Assembly (NCBI RefSeq): GCF_032854445.1
Contig: NC_088295.1
Location: 27,887,385-27,951,384 of the forward strand
Reading direction: 5' to 3'
DNA from: Liolophura sinensis
Taxonomy: Eukaryota; Mollusca; Polyplacophora; Chitonida; Chitonidae
DNA: 64,000 nt
This document shows positions 50,406-63,073 of the stretch, piece by piece; positions within the stretch are counted from its first letter, which is position 1, and each line of letters starts with the position of its first letter. The position numbers were made by a program, and so were the translations under genes. Below the pieces are notes generated by a model that saw only the letters and a program-made list of their open reading frames with translations, was not told the DNA's origin and did no database searches.

Positions 50406-53400
50406 ATGTTGGCATCCCGTTTAACGCGCATTATTACAAAGAGGGAAATTCTGGAGTTGTCAAAGCACGATTACAGATTTTGCTGTTGCCGTTATCACGG
50501 TGTTGCAGACAGGAGTGCCAAGATGAAATGGATTAAATCCACTTTCAGAAACTCTTCAAAACTTCCAGTTAAGGACCCTCCAGTTACGCTGTGGACAAGG
50601 TATATTTACCTTCACACTCTGCTGGCAACTAGCAATAATCAGTTGTTTTGATTAAAATAAAATTAGCTCTCCCCTTTTAGCTGCAGTTTCCCATGCAGCC
50701 CTGCAGTGACTTCTGTTGACTTAAAGCCTTGGTGGAGCACTGGACCTATAAAACCACTAACTAAGAATTCGGCTGTGAACCTGTATTATTGGATATGGTC
50801 TTGCTCACATGGATGGCAGCAGCCTCCGCTTAGTCAGGATTTTAAGGCTATAAAAGTGCACATCTCTTAAGGCTTCTTTCACACACTATGCCATACAATG
50901 TGCTGGTTCAATTCAGAACATAAATAGGGTGTATCTGGATCCCCCTACTCTCACAGATAGGGGCCTCTTTGGCTTAGTGGTTAGCCTGTTAACACAGCAC
51001 AATGACACAGGAGCCTCTGCATGGCCAATGTGGTCGCTCTGAGTTCTAATCCAGCTCATGCTGGCTTCCTCTACTGTTGTACGTGAGAAGGTCTTCCAGC
51101 AGACTGCAGATGGTCGTGGGTTCCCCCCAGGCGTTGAAAATGAAATATTCTAGTGTACAGCATTTCAGACCCCAACCAAATAATTAAACAAATACTCTTT
51201 TGTTAGTAGGGTTGTGGTGACAACGCTTGTTTGTCCATTTGCACAATCTAATATTCGTTAAAGAGCACATGCTAATCCACATCTACTATTATGGTGCATA
51301 TATATAGTTCACTCGTCAGCACGCCGGTTTCCTCCAACACGTAAAAGTGACTGGCATCATGTAAGTTGAAAATTCCTGAATCAACATCAAAGAAAAAAAT
51401 AAATTTTTTTTGCCTTGTACAAATATACTCTTAATTAATACCAAGGAATGGAATATGCTGTGTGGAAATCCAAGTGTAACTGGATTATGTCATTATCACT
51501 TGCTGTAATAAGGAGAATTGTAAAAATTCCTGTGTGCAGGTCTGCCAACAGCCTGTGGATGGTTGTGGGTTTCCCCTGGGCTCTGTCCAGTTTCCTTTTA
51601 GCCTAATGCTGGTCGCCGTCATATATGAGTGAATATTCTTGAGTACAGCATAAAATTCCAATGAAATAAATAAAAATCTGTTCCTAATAAAACTGTATTG
51701 GGGTATGAGTACTACATCTATTTAACAATCTAGTCAAACCCTTTACGGAGTTGTGTGGAGAAATGTTATAAACATGGCAGATAAGATTGCAAATTTCTGT
51801 ATTTTTAGGACACCCGAAAGGAGAATAGTTCTTAATAGTTTATTTTATATTGTCCTTTCCAGACACATTGAGACAGCAACCAGTGATGGAGGTGCACATC
51901 AAAGGCCAAGAGCTAGCTCAACCATCGATGAAGAAGATGTTAAAAGATTTTCGGCTCTGGCAAATTACTGGTGGAAAGAAAGTGGAGAATTTGAAGCTCT
52001 GCATACATTGAATGAACTGAGAATTCCATTAATTAGAGATGCCCTGAAAGGTCAGAGTCTGAGTGAGAACAGAGGGCAGCAATCCCATCCTTTAGTGGGG
52101 CTGAAAGTACTGGATGTGGGCAGTGGAGGAGGTATATTGGCTGAGGTAACTTTGCATGTTAATTTTGTTACTGAATTTAATAAACACAATAATCTTGTTA
52201 GCTCTGCATTAATTAATAAAGTAAGTGAATAAAAGAAAATTGATCAAGTAACTTGGGTGGAACTGATGCTAAACATAAAGATCTGGTTCCCTGCACCCAT
52301 GGAAAGCCCAGTATTTTTTCAATTTTGAAACGAAGATGAACCTCTACTGTTATTATAAGACTTTACTGGCTTCCAGTAAGACTTGAATGTATATATTATT
52401 GCACCTCATTAGTTATGCTGCTTTTCTAGTGACTTTTTTTGGTGACCAGAAATGTCTTAAGGCTTGTCTCCAGCTACCTGGAAGACAAGAGCTCTAGCCT
52501 TTCTCACCTTTTGGGCTGAGATAGTAGTTTTGCATGATCCCTCCCCTTCCCTCCCACAAACGTCTTTGACTTTCTAATGTCCTGATAGGCACACATGTAA
52601 ATATGCAAAAACAGTATTTACTAATGTAGAGCTTACTCATGTGCTAAGTTTAATACATGTTGAGATAAATTATTAAAAAATATTGAATGATCTTCAAGCT
52701 TACAAGCTGCAAGTCTGGAGGCCCTAATTACTTAAAACACCTTCTTTGGATTTGCTGTTTGGGCTGGGATAGTTGACATTCATCTACGTCTGCCCTTGTG
52801 ACATGTCTAACTCACCCCGCTTTGTTATGGCTCTGAATAATGTAGCAAATTGGCTTATCTTACAGTACTCTTAATAAAGAATTAAATGGCAGTATATATG
52901 ATAGGATGTCAAGGAAGCAGGAGTTGTGTTTACAATGTGGTGTGTTAAATGTAAGTGTCAAATAACTGACCGTTAATTTAAACCCATTGAGTCACATGTG
53001 AGAAAGTTTGCCTGTAACTTATCGCAGGTCAGTGGCTTTCCTGGGACATTCCAGTTTCTTCCACCCATTGAAGTATTGACGTTGAACTGACTGCTGTCAT
53101 CAACAAAAAATTCTTGAGCATGGCAATAAGCAACATAAATCAATGTCAATCCACCTTGAAGTTTGCTCTTCTCGCTTGCCACCACACATAAACCTGACAT
53201 TCAGCAATACAAATTTATCGTCACGTTCTTGCAGCCACTTGCACGCCTGGGAGCATCTGTAATAGGTGTTGATGCATCTGCGGAAAATATTCGAGTGGCT
53301 CAAACACATGCTATGCGGGATCCCCAAGTGGCAAAAAATGTGAAATACATCCACAGTTCTGTGGAAGATTTGGTGGGAACAGAGGAGGACAGTTTTGACG

Positions 53401-54749
53401 CAGTCGTTGCATCAGAAATCATTGAGCATGTCTTCAATGCCCCAGAGTTTATAACATCCTGTTGTAAACTTGTCAAGGTATGGTATAGATGTACCCAGTG
53501 CTCTCTTTTCAGTTACTCTGTGCACTGTGTGGAATTGCATATATAATGTACATAAAGAATACTTAAGTGTGTTGGTATATGGACATTTAATAGTTATACT
53601 TGTTCGCAATGAACCAGAAGCCTCCTACCAATACAGTCGCTGTGAGTTCAGGTCCAGCTCATGCTGGTTTCCTCTCGGAGTCTCCGGCTGCATGTGGAAA
53701 GATCTGACAGTAACCTGCGGATGGTCGTGGGTTCCCAACTTCAGCATTTAAGAATTCATTTCCAGTGAAATGATGGTGAAATTCTTTTGGATGTTCATTG
53801 TTATGGGATAACTTGCCTGATTTTAGAACAAGAAGGGTTACAAGCTTTAGTAAATATTTTTTGTATAATTCAGAAAAGTGAACTTTCATTCTGTTACTGG
53901 TCAAATGATCTCTGTTGAATGAAGAATTCAGATTATAAATGTCTCCCTTCTTCTAATTCTGCCTTTTTTGTTTCAGCCTGGTGGTTCCTTGTTTTTGACA
54001 ACAATAAATAAGACATACATATCCTACCTTCTGGCAGTGATTGCAGCAGAAAACATACTACATCTAGTACCACAGGGAACACATGAGTGGGACAAGTTCA
54101 TCAGTCCTTCAGATTTACAGTACCAGCTCTGTCAGAGTAAGAGGATTTCACTGATATAGATTTATGGTAATTATTTATTTGATTGGTGTTAAAAGCTGTA
54201 CTGAAGAATATTTCATTTCTGTGAAGGTGGCCAGCATTACAGCATTGGCCAGCATTACAGCATTAAACACTGATCAGATAAATGCCATAAACAATACTTA
54301 ATGTTTTTTTTAAAAGTAAGTCAGTTGTGATGTAACATTTCCAGTGTTAAGTATAAGAAATTTCATAAAACTGAAATATTTGAAGCTTTGTGTAAAAATA
54401 GACAATAATAAGTACAACCAATTGTGGATGAATGGCACTCTAGGCCATGTTGGATCTCTAACAAAAGAATAGCAAGGTCCAGTACACACAGTAAAAGATA
54501 TGCTACATGACAGAGACCATGGAATTTCTTTGGTAGAGCTGCAACATAACCACATGTGTAGGTCATCTACCTACATGTAGTGCTGTTTGAATTCTTGTTA
54601 TTGTCTTGTCTCTCTCTCTTTCTCCTGCAGACAACATGACAACGAAGCTTGTCCATGGTATGTGTTACAACCCATTATCTAGGAGGTGGTCATGGATACG
54701 GGATTCCAGTGTGAACTATGCTATACATGCTGTAAAACTTAAAGTATAG
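50406..54749 (+). CDS. COQ3: COQ3, ubiquinone biosynthesis O-methyltransferase, mitochondrial
   Basis: SAM-dependent O-methyltransferase carrying out both O-methylations of the ubiquinone head group, in the mitochondrial matrix-side COQ complex. Exons: 50406-50599, 51863-52145, 53235-53477, 53977-54136, 54631-54749; 999 bp, 332 aa (human 369). The N-terminus is Arg/Lys-rich without acidic residues for the first dozen positions, fitting a transit peptide. Residues 147-159 hold SAM motif I, VLDVGSGGGILAE. Then come LARLGASVIGVDASAENI, FDAVVASEIIEHV and PGGSLFLTTINKT, followed by GTHEWDKFISP, a UbiG/COQ3 signature near the membrane-binding insert. The C-terminus GMCYNPLSRRW...NYAIHAVK is typical. 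Candidate poly(A) signal AATAAA at 54772-54777. Upstream in-frame ATG at 50313 lies in another frame, so 50406 is preferred. Confidence 0.96.
50961..51195 (+). mobile_element. tRNA-derived SINE, family A, diverged
   Basis: GGGGCCTCTTTGGCTTAGTG head, B-box-like GAGTTCTAATCC and the body are recognisable; the 3' domain is shortened. In COQ3 intron 1. Confidence 0.75.
51539..51674 (+). repeat. SINE family A, 5'-truncated
   Basis: GGTCTGCCAACAGCCTGTGG through CTTGAGTACAGCATAAAATT and an AAATAAATAAA tail; lacks the tRNA head. In COQ3 intron 1. Confidence 0.8.
53606..53742 (+). repeat. SINE family A, 3'-truncated
   Basis: Middle of the head through body (CAATACAGTCGCTGTGAGTT, then GGATGGTCGTGGGTTCCC), with no 3' domain. 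In COQ3 intron 3. Confidence 0.75.
54168..54260 (-). repeat. SINE family A fragment
   Basis: TTTATTTGATTGGTGTTAAA and the following GTGGCCAGCATTACAG match the reversed 3' domain. The piece GGCCAGCATTACAGCATT is duplicated in tandem. In COQ3 intron 4. Confidence 0.7.
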
Positions 54750-55819
54750 CCAAAGGCTTAATCAATCTGTGAATAAACCATTTCCCAGCTCCCAGGATCA
54801 TGAAGCCATCTTACACATAAGTCAAAATTTCAAATCACCTTAAAATTGTTATATTTTATGTAACAAGGTCAAAATATTGTTTGACAACGTAAATTCTGGG
54901 TAACTTATTGTACAACAAATATTGGAAAGGAATGTATAAAATTAGGTCTAAAATCACGTCGTGATCCTGGGAAAAAGACTCTTAGAACAATGTTTGATTT
55001 AGGATTTGAAGTTAAGTTTCAAACCAGGATCCCTGTCATAACGTGGAACTCTGCTGCTTGTCTTTCATATGTTGCCCAACTACATTAGAGGTGAACACAC
55101 CATGATCTGTGATATACTCGGAAATTGTACCATGTAAAACCTTATAAATTCTTTTTTTTTTCATTTAAAATCCTGCTAATGTAAAGTGTGTGTCAAGCAA
55201 ATTTTCATTGTTTTTGACTATTTCGGTTTAAGATTCAGTAGCAGGTATATTTCGATTTAAACATCAAATGCATTTTTGTTACTGGAATGTTTCTATTTTG
55301 AGATGTTTTCTTGAAGAAAGTGTGTAAATTGTTTGATACACGTGTTGCCCATTAGAGAGTAAAGCATTATATACAGAAACAAATGCAAAATTGTGGAGAC
55401 TAGAATTGGTAAGAATCTGTTTTCTGACAAGCCAACTGTTATTATATTTATCTATTGATGGATTGCAAATCAGTTAATCTAAGGTAAAACAAGATCTGGG
55501 AATAAATGTTTTTGACATAATTTTTGTTTTGCATTTACTTTCTCAAGCTATGAAAGACCGAATCATTCCATGGTGTAAATTTGTAAAAAAAAAATTTATT
55601 AATGTTTTTTTGTATTGCACACCTCCGCACACATATCACCTCAGGCAGTAGTCAGGACAATCTCAGGGATGTCAAGCCTGCTAGCGGGTACGTTACACTC
55701 AGTTCACCAATATTATGTTGACAAATTGTTTGGCTTAAAAAGAAGTCTAGAGAATAACAATAAATCATTAAGCACAAAACTACTTCTCGTTTTCCTATTC
55801 GGTCATCAAGACAACCTTT
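54750..55819. other. COQ3-MATCAP convergent interval
   Basis: No gene seen. A candidate COQ3 poly(A) signal is at 54772-54777 and a minus-strand AATAAA at 55595-55600, 220 bp past the MATCAP stop. Confidence 0.6.
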
Positions 55820-58800
55820 TCACCTATCATTACTATCCTCAATTTTTAGGCACCCAAAACGGTAGCTGTTGTTTGCTTCTTCGTCAGACACTGGTTGCAC
55901 ATCCAGTATGTCTACTTTAGGGAAAGTTCCTTTAGCTTTTTTCAAGGCTTTCTTCTTTCTCTTGCCGGTGGGTTTTGATTTCTTGAACTTCCTTCTATGA
56001 AGCATTCGCTCAGAGTACCGGCGAATCTCATGTGCTGTATCTTTGGGACGTACAATGTGAGATCCACGTGGTGCTGGGGTATCAGGAGCCGCCCTGCTGG
56101 CCGACGTTGCACTGGCGGGGCGAACATCTGAAGAGGACAGAAAACTGACGGAACTGCTTCTGGAGTAGATGTATCTCTCTGGATCGCAGGGACTGGTGGT
56201 GGAAGCTCTGGTCTCGAACGGCTCGGGATCGCTGTCCTCCTGAGGCGAGAAGGGGGATGGGCTAACGGGCATGGGAGCATGCTTGTAGCGAAAGGGCTGT
56301 GGTGTGAGAGAATAGAGTCTATGCCACATCTCAAAGTTCCCGGAGACGGAACGGCTGGACTTGTTAAGTGTATCGACAGATTCCCTTTTCAACTCCGCTC
56401 GATGCACGGACGTGGTCTTCGGAATGTTTTGGACAGGGGTTCTGCTGTCCTGATAACGTTTGTTTGATCGTTTTGAATGTATGGACCTGGGAGTTTTTGG
56501 AATAGTTTCATGGCCTATGCCATTGATTTGTGCAATTTGGCGAAGAGCGCTCTTGTATTCTGCCATGTCCGCCATGAATTGAGGTAATCGTATAATATCT
56601 GTTCGAGCTAGACGCTTGCACCTTTGTACCTCATCTGTGCAAATTTTCCCAGCCATTAGAATGGTGAAATCAATATTGTCAACATCCTTCAGAATTTTTA
56701 TGGCACCTGGAAGAAACAAGAAAGATATAGAATGACAGTATTCCTTACTAGTGATCTCTAATAAATCGTAATTAACATCATTTTTTTTTTACCAAATTCT
56801 GCTGAAGCCATGGTACTAGGGGGCGTGTGATTTGCTACTGTTTGAGCATTCACATTTGCCAGCTATCACACTGTCGTCGCGGCTCTGGTTTTACTCTCTA
56901 TGCTGTACGTCTGTAATTATATTGTAATTGGACAAAAATGGTATCGTTAGTTAGCAGTTGTTGTTTTTCTAAGCGGAAACAAGAATATTCACTGATATCT
57001 ATTTGATATTCCTGTGATTACCTTCCAGGTAACACTGATCCTTTCCGTATCCACCAGGTACGTTGACATCATCTAGCCCACGTTTGACACGTATGCAATG
57101 TTTCCACCTTTGTTCTCTGTCGTTAACAAACTTTTCTAGATGCTCATAGAGCTCTCCGAAGCTCATATATTCGGCTTTGCAGGCAGAATCTGAAGAGCGA
57201 TCAAAGAAACTTAGTTTCATCTTTTTGTTGTAATGTTGGAATCAACTCTAGTAGGGATTAGACAGTCATGTCTAAAACCATCATTAACACCAGTTCTGAA
57301 AGAAATTCATTTAAAAACAAATTAATGTAAATGTAGGATTATATTTAATAAATAAGGTTGTTCCAAAGCCAGTCGACAGTTTTGATAAACCAAAGACTAC
57401 TGGATATCATACGGTGTAAGAATATGCTTCTGAGCAGCTCACTTGAATAACGATCAAACAAAATTCCTGGTTCAAACGTTCTTGACTCCGGCTTTCTTCC
57501 TATTCAGCAGGAACTACCACACAGAGAAAATAACTGTGACAATAGCGAGCAATACACTAACTACTCCCATGAGCACGAAGGATATTTTACAAAGTTGTGC
57601 ACAAGCGAATGTGTATTTACAAGGTAACGAATACATGACTATAAATATAGTACAGTTAAATAAGTCAAAGTTTCTTAAACTGTTCAAGAAATGACCAGAC
57701 GGTCACCAGATGGAATGTTACCCAGTGAACAAAAAGGAAACTAGCAAGAAATTTAAAATGAAGCTCTGCTGGAAAGTACAGAACAGGCGAGAACTTGGCA
57801 TGTAAGGTGACGCAGATGGACAAAGTTTCATTTCCCTTTGTAGGGTCTATAATAATCCGAAAAATATGCACCTGCAATATTTAAAGCAAATTCATAGTCA
57901 CCAAATCACCAATGTCAAAGCCATACACAAATGCACAGACCTAACTCTTATGCTCCTTATGTACATGGAACTGATTCGATCTTGTGAATTTATTTGCCTG
58001 TAGATGCAAGGCCAGCTGAAGTCTCAGATAAAACTAGGCACTATGGCCAGTAATAAATGTATAGATTCTACCGACAGAGACGTGCAAGGTCTATGCTAAA
58101 CTGTGTGTTCTATATAACATACTTCATCACACAGGAGGCCTAAATATAATGGTCCAGATGGTGGGAAATAAGAGGCTTGGAATTAAGAACAAGAGTTGCT
58201 TAAATACGATTTTCCTGTGTGAAATTTTCCGTGAAATAAATCCACACAATGACAATTCACTATATCATAAAACCTGCGCAGGCCTGCATCGGGGGCATAT
58301 ACAGTATACAAAGCACAATGTTGATCACACATTTTGCAGGTAACAGTACATATTTTGGCAAACATCTAACTGTAGGCCTATTCTGTCCCGGTATGCGTTT
58401 CATCTCATAATTAATTTCTTCTTGTTCGTGGTACATGAAATATTTTTAAGGAGTCGTCAACATTTTTGGGGGCCATTTGTGGGTTCGTTGAAGACAACTT
58501 GTCACCCACCAGCAGGCATATAGCGTACAGGTCTGTACTTTGTGCACACTTAAGGAATGTCGTCTGCTCAGTAACTTGCCAAAGATCTAGATTGATGGTT
58601 TACCCCTGGCACCCATAAAAAGACGGTTATCATATAAGTGAAACAAGGAAGGCGTTAAATCACAAAAACCAATGATAAATACCATTCAGGAATCCTGCTC
58701 AGTACTTGCAATATACATGTACTTACAATAGAGAAGAGCTGCTGTCCATAAGAATTGAACTCGGGAGTCCAGTACAGTGTTAATAGTGGCCAAACCCTCT

Positions 58801-60247
58801 TCCGTGGACACCAGTTTACGGGAGGACATTGGCGTCAGACGAAAACGCTTGCGATCGGAGAACCATGGCTGAAGGCCGTCGTTATGCATGCGGAACTGGT
58901 GTTAATGTTAAGGATGTGCTAATTTTAACAAGAACGAGAATCTCATATCCAAAAGAAATATGCAGAGTATAAACAATGCTCATACAGATCCTATACGATT
59001 TCCCCATTTTGTTCACGTCAAGTCTTTGAGATGAAGCAGTGGGTTGCTCTTTATGTGGCTTAGCATTACATAAAAATGAATCATATACTTGTAACCATTT
59101 TGCGACCAACAACCTCTTGAAAACACAAGAGAATCAGTCAAATTATATGATCTGAATCGTCATATTTTGAATGAAAATATCCAGGGACAACAATGTGATT
59201 ATATTTTTAATGACATACCTTGGATGAAAAAGGATACAAAATGTGTGCCTATTTCGTGATGCAGTAAACTGGTGATGCCTCTTTCTCGAAGGAAGGTGTT
59301 CGCCCTTGAGTCATTCAACCACAGACTGTACCGCCTGGCCTCTGGTCGGTTGTATTTTAAAGCCGGACCTTGCCACATCATAGTAGCACTGCGAAGGCAA
59401 GATAGTTCATATCAGGAGTGTAATGTTGATTTTCGAATGATACATGCAATCAGAGGTTTTCCTTCTCCATGCAGTATAAGCTACGCGTTATTGGTTACTC
59501 CGTTGTCTTTAAATACTTTGACTGGGTGGGGAAGTTCAGGTGAGTTGGAGTATAGGGGGTGTTTTCAGCTTGGCGTTTCACCATCGGGTTGATAACCTAT
59601 TAATGCTGTCCCTTTCTCTCACACTGGCAACTTGGGTCCAAACCAAGTCGACCATTGTTCTCCTGTAATATGTAAGTACTATATGCACGTTACCAATTTT
59701 CCCACAAATCCCCATGCACAGCAACTAGAGGGAGGAATGAAGACGGACTACACAGCTATAGAACTGAAACGCAATTGGTGAGTAAGGTTCCCCACTGAAC
59801 ATTTACAGACCTTTACAGTAAAGCGATTAGTTGTTTCCACACTCACCTGCATGCCAGATCAGAGCACCAGGTGATAGTTATGCAACCGTCCAGGTTATTG
59901 TCGTTGATATAGTCCGCCACGGCCTTGGTCGCTGTTTCCTTGGTGATCTCCGGACCAAACGACGCATCAAGGAACACGTTCCCGTCTCCATAGGCAGATT
60001 TAACGATGTTCAGAATTCGCTCTGCTTCTTCGAGGTGGTCAAATCGAACTACCGCCTTCTCACGACTTGTAATTTTCTTTACCTCCTCAGAACTTCCTCG
60101 CAGCACGAACTCCGGCGGTTTCCCTTCGCGGAAAAAACGCTGTTTCTGATCTTCAAAGTTGATGGGTAAAATTGGTGACTTGTAGCCATGTTCATGCGAC
60201 TTGATTCTTTGGGCGCTCCTTCGAGCCTTCTTTGAGTTCATGTTCAT
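55820..60247 (-). CDS. MATCAP-family microtubule tyrosine carboxypeptidase with long C-terminal tail
   Basis: Metallopeptidase of the KIAA0895/KIAA0895L (DUF1704, MATCAP/TMCP) family, which removes the C-terminal tyrosine of alpha-tubulin. Coding exons (minus): 59847-60247, 59238-59388, 58727-58895, 57022-57189, 55820-56706; 1776 bp, 591 aa, all phases compatible. The catalytic zinc motif is HEIGTH at residues 178-183 inside LLHHEIGTH, preceded by GPALKYNRPEARRYSLW. After it come QPWFSDR, TEEGLATIN, ALLYY, MSFGELYEHLEKFV, RVKRGLDD and DFTILMAGKI. The domain ends near residue 360. About 230 further residues are Ser/Pro/Arg/Lys-rich with a basic Lys/Arg cluster (KFKKSKPTGKRKKKALKKAK), unlike human members, whose extra sequence is mainly N-terminal. 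Start: TAG lies 9 bp upstream in frame; an acceptor at 60270 implies a non-coding first exon. Confidence 0.92.
58610..58680 (+). repeat. SINE family A fragment, decayed
   Basis: GGTTATCATATAAGTGAAAC followed by GGCGTTAAATCAC matches the 3' domain weakly. In a MATCAP intron. Confidence 0.4.
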
Positions 60248-61555
60248 GGTCGTTACCTACCACATCAATCTGAAAAACCTGAACAGAGACAAATACGTGC
60301 AGCTTACAAATATGTCTAAAAGGACAAACTGTTTACTGCGAGTATATTTTGGTTTTTGTTTTGTATATTTTGGTTTTTGTATATTGGTTTTTGTTCCCCA
60401 TGTTATGGGGTATGTGCATGATAATGCCGTTATATGCATTCGACTAATACCTCGCTTGGCGGTCATGTACTTGAACTCACTATATAATTCATGTGACGGA
60501 CGTTTTAACCCCAACATACTGACGAAGACCAGACGAGGTGTCCTGGCAGCGCCGCGTGAAGTCAACCAGGTATATACAGACAATTAACAAAGATTACCCG
60601 TGATAACCTTTACAAATGCACCCTTTGTAAGCTGACTCACATATGTCACATATAGGTAAGCACCGTACCGATACAGATAACATGCCATGAGACAAGTACA
60701 AGCCAACAGAGCGTTACATTTGCCATGCTTATTCTTTTTCAGTGTCTGTTTACCACAACGAAGAGCAAGCTAGGTTTGTTTACATAAAATATCGTATAGG
60801 CCTAATTTGTTTTACAAATCCGTAAGAGACAACTATTTGAGGGCATAAAATACAGGACTAGTTTAATGGAAAAGCCGAAAAGTTCCTTCGATATATATGT
60901 ATAAATCTAAGATATGTATAAGAATATGCCAGTTAACACATAAATGGGAAAAAATACATATTAAGTATTGGGAATACAGGAGAATGATATATATCCACGT
61001 GGTTAAATATAGACCTGTATGTATAGGCCTGTAAAGGATGGAATGATGAGGATAATGATTCATATAGGCCTCTAATATCGGCATTAATGTAGGCCCGTTT
61101 AAGTGGCCTGCTGTATTTAGAAATCTTCACACGGAATATTAAAATAAAACTTGAAGTGCAGCTTAGTATTTCATCTAAGCCAGACAAATGTTCAACCCAT
61201 GCTTACCATCGCAGTGTCCTGTTAGATTAAGTCCAAAGGAACCCCCATGCTTTATTCCCTGAAGGTCCTCCACCTGGGACAACGTTAAGGACTATTACAC
61301 GTTTCCATGGGCCGGGGGAAACCTTTATGACGTCATTTGGCACGTGGTATCTCAAGCGGGGGAATCCCCGACTTACTCGTGTGAAATCTCTCTTGCCATG
61401 TTGTGCGCAGTAATCGAATACTTGTGAGATTTTCTGATTTGTAGTTCAAGACCAAGATCCGAGGGTAAGTTACTTAAAAGTAGACTAACCGTTGCCACAC
61501 GTAGGCCTAGGTTTGGTGAGAAATTGCTGGGTGTTTGATCGCAATGTTGACGCTA

Positions 61556-61578
61556 ACAACAACAACAACAACAACAAC
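61556..61578 (+). repeat. (CAA)n microsatellite
   Basis: Seven to eight perfect AAC/CAA triplets. Confidence 0.95.
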
Positions 61579-62009
61579 GTCAGCATTACAGGAACTTTTA
61601 TCTACCCTTAGTTCAAACGTAACAGTATGTGTGAAGAGACGAGATTGGACTACGGGTAGATAAATGTTCCTTTGGTCAGCATCTCATAGGGCCTACATCG
61701 TGAATTGAAACATACAATATATGTACGTCAGTCACACGATATGACTTTCTCACCGAGTCTGCAGACGGAATAACTCGGCGTCATACTGTGTTGTTATCCA
61801 ACGAAACAGTTGGTGTCGATCACAAGGCTTGTTGATGGGATTTTCATCTTTCTCAATTTTTTTTTACAAGAAATTCTGCCAGTGTTTTCAAAGACTTTTA
61901 TGTACAGTATGTATGCTTGAGGTTTTATGTCGCACAATCAGTCAGATATGAGGACGAGCAGTTATATTAATTAAGATATGTGTACATATATTGTGGCTTG
62001 TTGTGGTAA

Positions 62010-62172
62010 TATTAAAGACACCAGACATGACACTGCGCCCAGTCACATTATACTGACGCTTGACCTCTCAGTGCTGAGCGCCAAGTAAGGCAGCAACAGT
62101 CTTTGGTATAGGATCCGACTGGGATTTGATCCCAGGTCTCTAGACTTGAGGCAGATGCTTTACCCAAAGCGG
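62010..62172 (-). repeat. SINE-like repeat, family B, partial
   Basis: GACACCAGACATGACACTGC, AGCGCCAAGTAAGGCAGCAA and TTTGATCCCAGGTCTCTAGA align to the 4.1-kb copy; both ends are trimmed. Confidence 0.7.
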
Positions 62173-62926
62173 TTTGTTTTCATAGATTTTTTTGAATTAA
62201 GGTAGTGTACACTGAGTAGTAGGTTGAAAAATAAGCCTGCATGATTATGGTGTATTAAAATATTATCCTACTATCCTACTAGTCAGTGTACTTGGACCAG
62301 TTAGCATTGAGGTAAAACAGAATGTTCTACTTCCATGGTTATTCATAGTCATATGGAGTAGTGTTAATCAAACAGGATAGAGATTTGTACCCCCCATGGG
62401 TGTGTGATTGTAAAACCCCATGGGTGTATGGGAAGGTATCAGCATATTGCAATAATTTAAGCTGAAATTTAAATTACTTCATATGTTCATATACAGATCG
62501 AATTAATTTATAAGGGATGCCCTGCACAGTCATGAAAACAGCTAAATAATCATAGACTATCCCAGTGGTGAATTGTCTTGATGTTTGAAAAAGTGTAAGT
62601 GATGCAAAAGCCATGGATTGTATGTAAATGTATATTCTGATGTTACTGATATGACATATTCATCAGGTATACAAAGGTGGGCTGTGTTTCCTCTTTATTC
62701 CAATCTTCGGTTGAATCATCTGAATCATCAGATCATTTAATGGTGCAGTGAATACTGATCTGACTATCTTCAGATCTTGTCCTTTCGTATATGATACAAA
62801 TCATGTATCACTGTCGGATTGGTATATTGCTTGTAGACTGGTCATAAAAAGCCATAAATTTTTGTTTTGAAATACCTTTCCCAATTCTGTCGCATGTTCT
62901 TTACCCAGCAGTACTGATCACTCTTG

Positions 62927-63073
62927 ATGGAGGATAATGGTGATACCCCTAAGCTGTCTGCCCACACGCTGGCTGCATTACAAGAATTTTACGCTGAACA
63001 AAATGCAGAGCTGGAAAAGTTGAGCCAAGCTCAGTCTGGTGACCAATCATCATATCTTCCAAAAGAGGATTGG
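62927..63073 (+). CDS. EEF1AKMT1: EEF1AKMT1 (N6AMT2), first coding exon only
   Basis: Protein lysine N-methyltransferase acting on eukaryotic elongation factor 1A. The exon gives 49 residues: an acidic start, then [20 protein letters not shown], nearly identical to the vertebrate N-terminus, and KEDW at the end, where the family continues into the QLSQFWYS-type segment. Acceptor CCCAG at 62904-62908, donor GTGAGT directly after 63073, phase 0. The catalytic part lies beyond the window or in the unassigned right end. Confidence 0.88.

Larger units (their letters stand above)
60270..62908. promoter_or_regulatory. MATCAP-EEF1AKMT1 divergent interval and 5' non-coding exon
   Basis: The MATCAP coding exon opens at an acceptor at 60270, so its promoter lies to the right. 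A likely non-coding first exon of EEF1AKMT1 ends at 61464 (GATCCGAG followed by donor GTAAGT). The rest is its first intron, with a (CAA)n tract at about 61556-61578 and a family B SINE at 62010-62172. Confidence 0.5.

Noticed and set aside
59219-59238. Later donor (GTATGT) for the MATCAP zinc-motif exon
   Set aside because: It would add six residues right after HEIGTHF and spoil alignment to the family. The donor after 59238 keeps the length and phase, although its sequence (GTATCC) is weaker; the later site could be an alternative isoform.
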